A DNA stretch of 38,831 nucleotides from an uncultured Eubacteriaceae bacterium (GCA_937872065.1 CALMRA010000299.1:1-38831), one strand, 5' to 3'. Positions 19,650 through 27,664 are shown, numbered from the stretch's first letter. A program made the numbers and translations. Notes: generated from the letters alone by a model not told the origin.

Positions 19650-19681
19650 AGCTTCGCCCGGTTCAGGGCGGAGCTTTTTTT
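19650..19681 (+). terminator. Terminator of the NifU-like/GGGtGRT unit
   Basis: AGCTTCGCCC pairs with GGGCGGAGCT (one G-U pair) and is followed by a T-rich tract. Confidence 0.9.
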
Positions 19682-19776
19682 ATTTGTCGTAAAGCCCGGC
19701 GGGTATATTAAGTAAATAAATCGATTCGCTCCGGATGAAACGAACGCGAAATATAAGGCTGAAAAAGAGGGAACAT

Positions 19777-20247
19777 ATGGAAGATACGAAGCAGAAAAAG
19801 ATCTATCCTGTCGATACGATTATCGACTGGTTTCTCGCCTCAAACCGTCTGCTCATCGAAGATGAGGGGGCCGAACAGATGACTCCGCCGCGGCTGATGA
19901 GCCTGCTTTACTATGCCCAGGCGGCAAGCATGGCGGTCCGGGGCGTTCCGATGTACGATGAGCCGGTTATGGCCTGGAAATTCGGACCTGTCGTCGAAAA
20001 GGTATACGATAAATATAAAAAATACGGCTCTGGCAGCATCCCCTACGATAAGGCGCCGGAACCTGATGCGATTGCGCCAGACGATCGCTCCCTGCTTGAA
20101 GAAATGTATATTAATTTCGGAATCTATTCGGCCTGGGGACTTCGCACGCTGATCCGTACCGAAACGGCCTGGAAGGATACGCCTGCCGGTGAGGAAGTCC
20201 CGAGAGAAATGATGCGCGAATATTTTACAAGGAATTATCTGTCATGA
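19777..20247 (+). CDS. Panacea-domain (DUF4065, SocA/GepA-like) antitoxin
   Basis: This protein of about 156 residues shows the Panacea hallmarks. They are MSLLYYAQAASMAVRGVPMYDEPVMAWKFGPVVEKVYDKYKKYG, given here only as the LLYYAQA, AWKFGPVV and YxKYKKYG motifs, followed by a C-terminal WKDTPAG segment. Proteins with this domain act as antitoxins for many unrelated toxins and as proteolytic adaptors such as SocA. GAGGGA lies just before ATG 19777. Its stop overlaps the ATG of the next gene (ATGA), the arrangement expected for a toxin-antitoxin pair. Confidence 0.85.
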   Translation: MEDTKQKKIYPVDTIIDWFLASNRLLIEDEGAEQMTPPRLMSLLYYAQAASMAVRGVPMYDEPVMAWKFGPVVEKVYDKYKKYGSGSIPYDKAPEPDAIAPDDRSLLEEMYINFGIYSAWGLRTLIRTETAWKDTPAGEEVPREMMREYFTRNYLS

Positions 20248-20690
20248 AGAACAAGAAAATCCGGGTAGAGCGCCCGCTGCCGAAAATCAACGCGGATAAA
20301 AAGGTACCCGAGCTTGAGACAGGCGATTCGCCGTCATTTTCGTTTATCCATCTGACACGTTCCGGCAAATTCCGTCTCGAATCGCTGGATCCTGCCGTTT
20401 ACAGGGAAGCCTGCGCGCTGTTTTATGAAAAAATGAATCAGCTCAGCAGCGAGTCATGGACGAATATCCTTGCGCAGCCGAAATCTGAAGGGACGGAAAA
20501 AATCGATTTTCGCGAGATTCGTATTTCTCCCAGCGGAATACGGCCCGCAAAGGACGAAGGCGTCTGGAGCTTCCGATTCGGAAAGGGAAAGATCGATTAC
20601 CGGATTCTCGCAATCCGAAAGAAAGCGGATCCGACGCTGTACGTCATCGGCTTCGATCTCGCCCACAACGCATACGACCACGGTTCCTGA
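20244..20690 (+). CDS. Putative toxin partner of the Panacea antitoxin
   Basis: This 148-residue basic protein starts with a disordered Lys/Arg/Pro-rich region (residues 1-35). A compact domain follows, ending in strands VWSFRFGKGKIDYRILAI and LYVIGFDLAHNAYDHG. The final (D)YRIL-x(n)-FD-x(3)-Y-H pattern resembles small RNase-like toxin cores, but I cannot assign a family. It overlaps the antitoxin gene by four bases and is followed by its own terminator, so the pair is a self-contained unit. The toxin assignment rests on context. The conserved His, Asp and Arg near the C-terminus are the best candidate active residues. Confidence 0.6.
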   Translation: MKNKKIRVERPLPKINADKKVPELETGDSPSFSFIHLTRSGKFRLESLDPAVYREACALFYEKMNQLSSESWTNILAQPKSEGTEKIDFREIRISPSGIRPAKDEGVWSFRFGKGKIDYRILAIRKKADPTLYVIGFDLAHNAYDHGS

Positions 20691-20707
20691 CCGCGGTCGT
20701 TTTTTTT
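20674..20707 (+). terminator. Terminator of the Panacea toxin-antitoxin unit
   Basis: ACGACCACGGT pairs with ACCGCGGTCGT (one mismatch), loop TCCTG, then seven to eight T residues. The left arm lies inside the last codons of the toxin gene. Confidence 0.85.
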
Positions 20708-20741
20708 GCTTGTTCAGTTTAACTGTTTTCATTAATTCCCA

Positions 20742-22088
20742 TTAATCAGCCGCCTGTTTCTGAATGACGGGGATCCTGGCTTCGGTTTCGAAATATTCCC
20801 CGGGCTCAGAGCGAAAACGGATCGATCCGTTATGAACCTTTACGATCTTCGCCGCCAGCCGCAGACCCTGTCCGTGAGACTCGTAATTTTCCGGATTCGA
20901 TTCGTAAAGCTTTTCCACTTCCTCTTCTTCCATGCCGATTCCGCTGTCGCGAATTTTCAGCACGATTTCTCCATTCTCCGAATGAACCGAGACGTCTATC
21001 CGCGTTCCGTCCGGATTGTGAACGATACTGTTGGCCATCAGATTCGATACGAGCCGTTCGATCAGATTTCTGTCCGCAGATACCGCAGTCTCTTCAGCCT
21101 CCGTTCCGATATCGGTTTCCATCGGAAAAAGCTCCATATTATTCTCATTGATAAAATCGATCAGTGCGTCACGAAAAAGACCGGCGGCGCTTTCCTCCTT
21201 AAAAACCGCAGGTACGAGACCGTAGGTCAGCTTGTTGTTCAGGTTGAGCGTCTCGACAAGGGATCGGAGCTTCATAACATTCGCCTGAATCCTCCGACAG
21301 TAACGCGCGTTGTCTTCATTTTCGACTGCTTCGGCGCAGCCGCTGATCACGGCAAGAGGGGTGCGGATATCATGGGAGACTTCGGAGATCCACTCTGTCC
21401 GTACGTCTTCACGCTGACGCGCTTTCCGGGAGGCTTCGTTAAGCTCTTCGTTCACCTGAGCGAGAGGTCCCGTTTCGGGCAGATTGACCGGTCGCCCCGC
21501 AGCCAGTTTGTCAATTCCGTTAAGTATCGGTTCCACTGCTTTCCGCGTTTTTACGGAATCCGACCACTGTAGATACAGAAACAGGAACAGACTGCCTAAA
21601 AGAAGGATCGGGATAAGCAGGAGATACCAGGCGACGTTCTGGAGCGGCATGATTATATTGTAGCGGACCGCACTCCCTTCAGGAAGCCCGAGGACCGTGA
21701 TGCTGCCGTCGTCCGCGATCTCGGTTTTAACCGGATAGTCGTCGAGGTACCAGCGGGAAAAGCCGGCGACGTCGGCTATTGAATACTGATGATTGAGTTC
21801 TTCCGGCAGGCCGATCTGATCGACGATATTTCCTCCGGCGTCGATTCGGAATGCGAAGCTGTCGTAGGTTTGCAGAAGCTCTGTCAGATCGTCTCTGGAT
21901 ATGCCCGTTCCGTCAAAAGTATCGACGACATCCTGGAGACCGACGCCGTCATACAGGATCTCACCCTGCTGACTGAGTCCGAACAGGGTCAGAAACAGCA
22001 GGAACGCGCAGACATTGGTCACAAAGAACAGGACAATCAGGGTCATGCTGCGTTTCAGATTCTTTTTGAAAAATTTTGCAGTGTTCAT
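20742..22088 (-). CDS. Sensor histidine kinase
   Basis: This 448-residue kinase begins at ATG 22088, overlapping the response-regulator stop (ATGA). TM1 (about 14-37) and TM2 (about 152-173) flank an extracytoplasmic loop of about 110 residues. A HAMP-like linker follows, then HisKA with H239 in EVSHDIRTPLAVISG. The HATPase has an N-box (LVSNLMANSIVHN), G1 (DSGIGM) and GQGLRLAAKI. The large sensory loop differs from the very short loop of BceS-type kinases, so it likely senses its ligand itself. Together with the regulator it faces the LanFEG-like transporter genes, which it probably controls. Confidence 0.92.
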   Translation of the reverse strand: MNTAKFFKKNLKRSMTLIVLFFVTNVCAFLLFLTLFGLSQQGEILYDGVGLQDVVDTFDGTGISRDDLTELLQTYDSFAFRIDAGGNIVDQIGLPEELNHQYSIADVAGFSRWYLDDYPVKTEIADDGSITVLGLPEGSAVRYNIIMPLQNVAWYLLLIPILLLGSLFLFLYLQWSDSVKTRKAVEPILNGIDKLAAGRPVNLPETGPLAQVNEELNEASRKARQREDVRTEWISEVSHDIRTPLAVISGCAEAVENEDNARYCRRIQANVMKLRSLVETLNLNNKLTYGLVPAVFKEESAAGLFRDALIDFINENNMELFPMETDIGTEAEETAVSADRNLIERLVSNLMANSIVHNPDGTRIDVSVHSENGEIVLKIRDSGIGMEEEEVEKLYESNPENYESHGQGLRLAAKIVKVHNGSIRFRSEPGEYFETEARIPVIQKQAAD

Positions 22089-22780
22089 TTTATCACCAGC
22101 TTGTAGCCCAGACCCCGCACGGTGACGAGGCTTTCCGGTTTTCCGGGATCGGCCTCGATCTTCTCCCGCAGATGGCGGATATGGGTCATCAGCGTGCTTT
22201 CGTAGCCGGTCCAGACTTCTCCAACCGCCGTCTGACACAGAGAGGGAGTCGAGACGATCCGTCCCGAATTTTCGTACAGCTTCATAAAGATCGCGTATTC
22301 CTTCGCGGTGAGCGTAAGCGTTTCTTCGCCGCGCAGGACTTCCGCGCGGTCCAGATCGACCCGGGCATTTTTCAGCCGGACGATCCTGCTTTTTTCCGGA
22401 TAAGCCCGTCTGAGGACCGCTTCGATCCGAAACAGCAGCTCCCGCATCAGAAAGGGCTTGACGAGATAGTCGTCCGCTCCCGCTCCGAAGCCGCGGTATT
22501 TATCCTCTGCTTCACCCTTTGCCGTAAGCATGATTACGGGAACCTTCGAGGTCTCTCGTATCTTCGCTAGAAGCTCGAAGCCGTCCATGCCGGGCATCAT
22601 CACGTCCAGCAGAATCAGATCCGGCATCCCGCCGTTCATAATCCGCACAGCGTCTTCCGCAGAGGAAGCCGCCGTCACATTTTTATAGCCGGAACGTTCG
22701 AGTGAATCCTTCATCAGTTCCGACAGCTCCCGTTCGTCGTCGACGATCAGGAGCTTCTCAAGTTTGTTGTTTTCAGTCAT
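22085..22780 (-). CDS. OmpR-family response regulator
   Basis: This 231-residue protein has a receiver domain with an acidic pocket at D14/D15, phospho-acceptor D59 in LILLDVMMPG, and the K in the VKPF motif. The winged-helix DNA-binding domain ends in TVRGLGYKLV. It is first gene of the regulator/kinase operon, transcribed away from the ABC transporter. The direct repeat at 22894-22914 in the shared control region is a likely target. Confidence 0.95.
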   Translation of the reverse strand: MTENNKLEKLLIVDDERELSELMKDSLERSGYKNVTAASSAEDAVRIMNGGMPDLILLDVMMPGMDGFELLAKIRETSKVPVIMLTAKGEAEDKYRGFGAGADDYLVKPFLMRELLFRIEAVLRRAYPEKSRIVRLKNARVDLDRAEVLRGEETLTLTAKEYAIFMKLYENSGRIVSTPSLCQTAVGEVWTGYESTLMTHIRHLREKIEADPGKPESLVTVRGLGYKLVIK

Positions 22781-22893
22781 CTGCGACTCCGATATGATCC
22801 TGCCTTAAGGCGGTTTCCGTGTTCATTTTTTCATTCCTGTCAATTCTCATATCAATTATATATGAACCGGCGGGAGTGACAGACGGTTCCGGT

Positions 22894-22914
22894 TAATCTC
22901 AAGCTAATCTCAAG
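22894..22914 (+). promoter_or_regulatory. Direct repeat, candidate response-regulator binding site
   Basis: TAATCTCAAG occurs twice (22894-22903 and 22905-22914), one helical turn apart (11 bp). Tandem half-sites on one face of the helix are typical of OmpR-family regulators. It lies 62 bp before the transporter start. The region 22781-22976 holds no other clear feature except a loose CTGTCT/AGACAG inverted repeat near 22916-22941. Confidence 0.6.
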
Positions 22915-22976
22915 GCTGTCTCCATCGTCACTTAAGACAGGTTTACGACAATAAGAGTGTACGAAGGAGGTACGCC

Positions 22977-23894
22977 ATGGAACAGAATACGACGGCGGTC
23001 AGAACGACCGGTCTTACGAAAACCTACGACGGCATCGACAGGGTCAGAAATCTCGATCTGGAGATCCGGAAGGGGGAAATTTACGGCTTTCTGGGTCCCA
23101 ACGGAGCCGGAAAATCGACGACAATGAAAATGCTGCTGGGGCTCTCAAGGCCGTCGGCAGGAGAGATCGAGATTCTCGGAACGACGCTAAACGATAAAAC
23201 CCGTCCGGAGATCCTCTCGCGGGTCGGGAGCATTATCGAGAGCCCGAGCTATTACGGGCATCTGAGCGCATCGGAGAATATGAAGATTATCGAGACGCTG
23301 CTCGATCTTCCGGAAGGGCGGGGAGACCGGGCGCTGCGCATCGTCCGGCTGTACGATCAGAAGGACAGAAGGGTCCGGGAGTTCTCTCTCGGGATGAAGC
23401 AGAGGCTTGCGATCGCGATGGCGCTGGCGAGAAATCCAGAGCTGCTGATCCTTGACGAGCCCGTCAACGGGCTTGATCCGGCCGGCATCGAAGAGGTTCG
23501 CGAGCTCCTGCTCGAACTTGCGAAAGAGCACGGGATCACGATCATGATCTCAAGTCATCTGCTGTCGGAAATCGAGAAGACCGTGGATCATCTCGGGATC
23601 ATCGATCACGGGGAGCTGGTGTATCAGGGCTCCGTCGAAGATCTGAACCGATCGAGACAGCCGGGCTTCGTGCTTGAGACCGACGATCCGGCCGGGGCTG
23701 AAGCGGTGCTTGCGCCGCTGCATCCGGGAACGGAGGATAACAGCCTGATCCTGCCTCAGCTCGACAGAAAACAGCGGGCTTCGATTGTCAGACGGCTCAC
23801 AGAGAACGGCGTTCCTGTATGCGGTCTGTACCCGAAACAGAAGAGTCTCGAAGAGCTGTTCCTTGAAATCACCGGAAGGGAGCTTACGCTGTGA
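22977..23894 (+). CDS. ABC transporter ATP-binding protein (LanF/BcrA-like)
   Basis: This 305-residue protein has Walker A GPNGAGKST, the signature FSLGMKQRLAIAMAL and Walker B LLILDEPVNGLDP. The C-terminal ~75 residues match the regulatory tail common in bacitracin and lantibiotic self-protection ATPases. GAAGGAGG precedes the ATG. It is followed without a gap by two permeases and faces a two-component system, which is the usual arrangement of lantibiotic-protection LanFEG modules in non-producers. Confidence 0.93.
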   Translation: MEQNTTAVRTTGLTKTYDGIDRVRNLDLEIRKGEIYGFLGPNGAGKSTTMKMLLGLSRPSAGEIEILGTTLNDKTRPEILSRVGSIIESPSYYGHLSASENMKIIETLLDLPEGRGDRALRIVRLYDQKDRRVREFSLGMKQRLAIAMALARNPELLILDEPVNGLDPAGIEEVRELLLELAKEHGITIMISSHLLSEIEKTVDHLGIIDHGELVYQGSVEDLNRSRQPGFVLETDDPAGAEAVLAPLHPGTEDNSLILPQLDRKQRASIVRRLTENGVPVCGLYPKQKSLEELFLEITGRELTL

Positions 23895-24679
23895 CGGCCT
23901 TTGCGAAGAGCCTGCGACTCGAATTCTACAAAATCAGGAATCAGGGGTTCTGGCTCATCTGGGCGGTAATGACAGCCATGCCGACAGTCTGGATTCTCTA
24001 CAGCAACCGCTTGATACCGGACAGCGGACGGGTATTTTTCCAGACTGAGCAGACTTATTATTTTGCCGTTCAGGACCAGGCGCTGAGCATCCTGAGCATC
24101 TTTCTGCCGGTTATGGCTTCGGTGCTGATCTCCCGTCTGTGCGACGAAGAGCATAAAGGGGATACCTGGAAGCTGCTCAGAACCAGCGGTCAGGATATCC
24201 GCAGCCTGTGGAACGCGAAGTTTCTGATCGTCTATGTCTGTATGGAAATCGCGGTATTTCTGACTGTCGGAAGCGCGCTGCTCCAGTCTTACCTGCAGCT
24301 GGGAACAGCATTCCCTGCAGGCGCCTTCGCGCTGAACTTTCTCGGGATTTCAGGCGCGAATCTGATCACACTCACTCTCGCGATGATCCTGAGCATGCGC
24401 TTTAAGAATCAGCTTATCGTGCTGGTCGAGGGGCTTGCCGGCGGCCTGATCGGGGTGCTGTCCTCGCTGATGCCTACAGGTTTCGTCTGGTTCCTGCCCT
24501 GGGGCTGCTACACCCTCAATTTTATGGCGGGTATGACGATGCTCGGAACCGGACCTGACGGAAATCAGTGGATGTATATGCCCGTCGACCCGAACTATGC
24601 AGGCATCCTGCTGGTGAGTCTTGGTTTTCTCGCGCTGGGTCTGTATTTCAGGCGCAGAACGGCTTCGATGGAATTGTAG
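23891..24679 (+). CDS. ABC-2 type permease (LanE/MutE-like)
   Basis: This 262-residue membrane protein has about six transmembrane segments and a LRLEFYKIRNQGFWLIW start typical of lantibiotic-protection permeases. Its start is GTG 23891, overlapping the ATPase stop (GTGA). It is the first of two related half-permeases that together form the channel. The cargo is unknown; an antimicrobial peptide or lipid is likely. Confidence 0.85.
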   Translation: MTAFAKSLRLEFYKIRNQGFWLIWAVMTAMPTVWILYSNRLIPDSGRVFFQTEQTYYFAVQDQALSILSIFLPVMASVLISRLCDEEHKGDTWKLLRTSGQDIRSLWNAKFLIVYVCMEIAVFLTVGSALLQSYLQLGTAFPAGAFALNFLGISGANLITLTLAMILSMRFKNQLIVLVEGLAGGLIGVLSSLMPTGFVWFLPWGCYTLNFMAGMTMLGTGPDGNQWMYMPVDPNYAGILLVSLGFLALGLYFRRRTASMEL

Positions 24680-24704
24680 ACGGAAATTCAGTAGAGGAGA
24701 AGTA

Positions 24705-25520
24705 ATGAAGTCAAGTGAAAACGGCGCCGTATTCGCGGCGCGGAAATTAAACGGTGAAGCCTCCGGGATCAGACGCGGCGGATTCTTCCGGTGTGTGCGG
24801 GCGGAGCTGATCAAGCTCAGACATTCGGCGATGTGGTTTGCGGTATTCGCGCTTCCGCTCATCGGCGTACTCATCGGAACGGGAAACTATTTTATCAACG
24901 CTGATGCGCTCACCGGCGATCCGTGGTTCGATCTGTGGACACAGGTCGCGCTGTTCTTCGGGTATTTCTTCTACCCGGTGCTGGCAGCTGTCGTCGCAGG
25001 CTATCTGTGGCGTGTCGAGCATTTCGACCATAACTGGAACGGACTGATGACGACGCCGGTTTCGGCCTCATCCATCTGGTTTTCGAAGCTGTTCGTTCTG
25101 TTTATTATGGCGGCGCTCTGTCAGGCGGTCAATATTCTGATGTACTGGGCTGCGGGCGCGTTCATTTTAAGACTTCCCGGATCGATGCCGTCGTACTGGT
25201 GGTGGTGGATGGTCGGGGGACCGTCTGCGGTCATGGCGGGCGCATCAATTCAGTCCTATCTGTCGATGCGAATCAGAAGCTTCGCGGTCCCTGTGGGAAT
25301 CAGCCTCGCGCTGTGTGTGATCGGAATCGCCTGTTACAGCAGAGGGATATGGTTCTTCCCGAACACCCTTGCGATTATCGGGATCAACGCCCAGCACGAA
25401 GGGCTCCCGACGATAATCGATATGACGAAGGTTCTCGGCGGAACCGTCTTCTGGATCGCAGCCGCGTCTTTCGCCGGGATCCGATACCTGGAAAAAACGG
25501 ATGTGAAGTCCGAGAGATGA
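24705..25520 (+). CDS. ABC-2 type permease (LanG/MutG-like)
   Basis: This permease of about 271 residues has about six transmembrane segments. An N-terminal soluble lead of about 25 residues is followed by VRAELIKLRHSAMWFAVFALPLIG, shown here as the AELIKLRHS entry motif. GAGGAGA lies just before ATG 24705; the frame is open further upstream but overlaps the previous gene. The sequence LMTTPVSASSIWFSKLFVLF is characteristic of MutG-type permeases. No lantibiotic precursor or LanB/C/M gene is seen nearby, so the module likely serves immunity or resistance. Confidence 0.85.
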   Translation: MKSSENGAVFAARKLNGEASGIRRGGFFRCVRAELIKLRHSAMWFAVFALPLIGVLIGTGNYFINADALTGDPWFDLWTQVALFFGYFFYPVLAAVVAGYLWRVEHFDHNWNGLMTTPVSASSIWFSKLFVLFIMAALCQAVNILMYWAAGAFILRLPGSMPSYWWWWMVGGPSAVMAGASIQSYLSMRIRSFAVPVGISLALCVIGIACYSRGIWFFPNTLAIIGINAQHEGLPTIIDMTKVLGGTVFWIAAASFAGIRYLEKTDVKSER

Positions 25521-25619
25521 GGATCGGGTTATCGGTTTACTGCTCAGGGTATTAATAAAACAGTACGGATAATCGAAGTTATTTGTCCGTATCATCAAAT
25601 ACGCTAGCAGGAGAGAACA

Positions 25620-26657
25620 ATGATGAACTGGGGCTGCTCGAGTTATCAATGGGATTCGGCGGACGGAAGCCTTCATTTTCAGGGAAGGACCTTCGATACG
25701 ATGCCGATGAACTCGCTGGTTCTGCAGTATATGCCGCGGGGATACGAATATGCGCGTCTGCTGGCGGACCCGTCCGCCGGGACGAATAAGCTCAAATACG
25801 GTTTTGTCGGGATCGGACCGGCCGTTACGGAGATTCCGCTGTTTGCGGACGGCGTAAACGAAAAGGGGCTTATGGGCTGTATGCTGCTCTTCCCGGGCTA
25901 TGCGTCCTATACGCCGATGGACAAGGCAGGACCGGACGGACTCGATCCGGCGCTCTTCCTCGGAACCGCGCTGGGAATGTGCGCGTCGACGCCTGAAGTC
26001 ATCGATTTTGCGAAACGGACAGAACTTGTCAACGAGCTGGTCATGGGATCTGTCGCGACCGTCCATTTTATCTTCTCGGACACGACGGGGAAGACCGTCA
26101 TCATCGAACCGACAGCTCAGACACTGAAGATCTACGAGGAGAATGTGGGGGTTATGACCAACGCGCCGGATTATCCGTGGATGATGACCAACCTGAAGAA
26201 TTATGTCGGGATCCGGCAGATCAGCGCGATGCCCGCGGAGATCGACGGGCTTAAATTCAGCCGCTTCGGAGACGGAGACGGTTTCCTCGGACTTCCCAGC
26301 GACTATTCACCGCCGGCTCGTTTTGTCCGTCTCGCGATGACGAGAAACTGGCTGCTTAAGGGGCGGAACGAGCCGGACTGTGTGAATCGGATGTTCAACG
26401 GCTTCTCCACCGTGACAATACCTGAAGGTGTCGTCAAGACCGACGCCGGATCGTTTAACGTAAGCGGAGGAACTGAAACGGCGCACTACGATGTAAGTCT
26501 GTATACGGCGGTTATGTGCGCGGAAAGCAGGACGTATTACTATCACACCTACAATACGCGAAACGTCACCGCGATCCGTCTGGATCCGCTTCTTGGAACG
26601 GCGGAATACAAAAAATGGCCGGTGGAACAGACGCCGAAGTATGATTTTATGAATTGA
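25620..26657 (+). CDS. Choloylglycine hydrolase family enzyme (bile salt hydrolase / penicillin V acylase-like)
   Basis: This 345-residue Ntn hydrolase cleaves linear amide bonds such as those in conjugated bile acids or N-acyl compounds. After a short propeptide MMNWG, the predicted nucleophile is Cys6. Then come QGRTFD (Arg and Asp of the active site), NEKGLMGCMLLFPG, and VMTNAPDYPWMMTNLKNY, written here as the VMTNAP and NLKNY motifs, containing the conserved Asn. Most bile salt hydrolases begin Met-Cys; a longer propeptide is known for penicillin V acylases. So the substrate class is uncertain. AGGAG lies six bases before ATG 25620 (an ATG at 25623 is also possible). It is monocistronic, with its own terminator. 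Confidence 0.85.
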   Translation: MMNWGCSSYQWDSADGSLHFQGRTFDTMPMNSLVLQYMPRGYEYARLLADPSAGTNKLKYGFVGIGPAVTEIPLFADGVNEKGLMGCMLLFPGYASYTPMDKAGPDGLDPALFLGTALGMCASTPEVIDFAKRTELVNELVMGSVATVHFIFSDTTGKTVIIEPTAQTLKIYEENVGVMTNAPDYPWMMTNLKNYVGIRQISAMPAEIDGLKFSRFGDGDGFLGLPSDYSPPARFVRLAMTRNWLLKGRNEPDCVNRMFNGFSTVTIPEGVVKTDAGSFNVSGGTETAHYDVSLYTAVMCAESRTYYYHTYNTRNVTAIRLDPLLGTAEYKKWPVEQTPKYDFMN

Positions 26658-26677
26658 ATATCTACATATACTGATTT

Positions 26678-26707
26678 AAAACACGTCTGCGGGCGTGTTT
26701 TTTATTT
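26678..26707 (+). terminator. Terminator after the choloylglycine hydrolase gene
   Basis: A 10-bp stem AAAACACGTC/GGCGTGTTTT with loop TGCG is followed by further T residues. Confidence 0.8.
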
Positions 26708-26732
26708 GATCCTTCAAAATCAGATAAAAGAC

Positions 26733-26763
26733 TTGACCGGTTCTAACAACCGGTTCTTATAAT
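26733..26763 (+). promoter_or_regulatory. MerR-type promoter with operator in a 19-bp spacer
   Basis: TTGACC (26733-26738) and a perfect TATAAT (26758-26763) are separated by 19 bp instead of 17. A perfect inverted repeat ACCGGTT-CTAAC-AACCGGT fills the spacer (26736-26754). This overlong spacer with a central dyad is the signature of promoters activated by MerR-family regulators, which untwist the DNA. No merR gene is present in the window. Confidence 0.75.
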
Positions 26764-26881
26764 CGATATTAGTGACCGGATGGTCGATGCAGTGTATCAG
26801 ATCCTGCTATTCATTTCCTGAAAACATGTCTGCGGAATCGATATTGTACATCGCCGGGTCCGGCCGCTAAAATGAAAGTGA

Positions 26882-26992
26882 TTTAGAGGCCTTTCCCACG
26901 GCTTCGGACTCGGAATCGGCACGAATGCGCAGGGATGGATCGACGAGGCAGTCAGGTTCTGGGAAAAACAGATAATAAGGAGAAACAGATGA
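26882..26992 (+). pseudogene. C-terminal remnant of an alpha/beta hydrolase
   Basis: A 36-codon open stretch without a start codon ends at TGA 26990-26992, overlapping the next ATG. Its translation contains RGLSHGFGLGIGT and GWIDEAVRFWEKQ, the usual C-terminus of esterase-like alpha/beta hydrolases, including the catalytic His region. An in-frame TGA lies just upstream at 26879-26881, and a one-base shift would continue the homology (KVI then RGLSHG). The 5' part is missing, so this is debris of a gene that the MerR-type promoter probably once drove. Confidence 0.7.
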
Positions 26993-27618
26993 AATTAAAA
27001 AAACTGATGGCAGTGGTATTAGGCTGTGCCCTCATCACGGGCATGCTTTCCGGATGCAGCTCCGGTTCGAGAACAGGCAGTACGTCTTCTGATACCACCC
27101 AAAGTGCGTCGGCAGGCGGAAGCGCGGAGAGCAGCGGAAAGGTTCTCGTCGTATATTATTCAGCGACCGGCAGCACGAAGGCCGTCGCGGAAACGATAAG
27201 TAAAACGCTCGATGCCGATACCTTTGAAATTGTTCCGACCCAGCCCTATACGGACGATGATCTGAACTGGAACAACAGCGACAGCCGTGTTTCCAAAGAA
27301 CACGACGATCCTGACAGCAGAAACGTGGCGCTGGTTTCGACAGCAGTAGAGGGCTGGGATTCCTACGATACGGTCTTTATCGGCTATCCGATCTGGTGGG
27401 GAATCGCGGCGTGGCCGGTAGACAACTTTGTTAAAGATAATGACTTTACAGGCAAGACTGTCATTCCGTTCTGCACATCCGCATCATCAGGAATCGGTCA
27501 GAGCGGAGAACTGCTGGCAGAGATGGCGGGCACAGGTGACTGGAAGGACGGACAGCGTTTCAGTTCCAGCGTATCTTCCGATGACGTCAGCACTTGGGCT
27601 GAAAGCGTTATGAAGTAG
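26989..27618 (+). CDS. Flavodoxin-like lipoprotein
   Basis: This protein of about 209 residues has a lipoprotein signal ending L20-S21-G22-C23, a Ser/Thr/Gly-rich linker to about residue 50, then a flavodoxin domain. The domain starts VLVVYYSATGSTKAVAE, with the FMN phosphate loop SATGSTK, and continues with YPIWWGIAAWPVDNF. It is an FMN electron carrier or reductase anchored outside the membrane. AAGGAG precedes ATG 26989; the frame is open upstream but that stretch overlaps the hydrolase remnant. It is probably transcribed from the MerR-type promoter with the next two genes. Confidence 0.9.
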   Translation: MKLKKLMAVVLGCALITGMLSGCSSGSRTGSTSSDTTQSASAGGSAESSGKVLVVYYSATGSTKAVAETISKTLDADTFEIVPTQPYTDDDLNWNNSDSRVSKEHDDPDSRNVALVSTAVEGWDSYDTVFIGYPIWWGIAAWPVDNFVKDNDFTGKTVIPFCTSASSGIGQSGELLAEMAGTGDWKDGQRFSSSVSSDDVSTWAESVMK

Positions 27619-27664
27619 AGAATCAGCCAACGGAATAATCGGCTGATCATTAAGGAGACTAATA

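Noticed and set aside
20674-20707. Bidirectional terminator also serving the histidine kinase gene
   Set aside because: On the minus strand the hairpin is not followed by a T tract.
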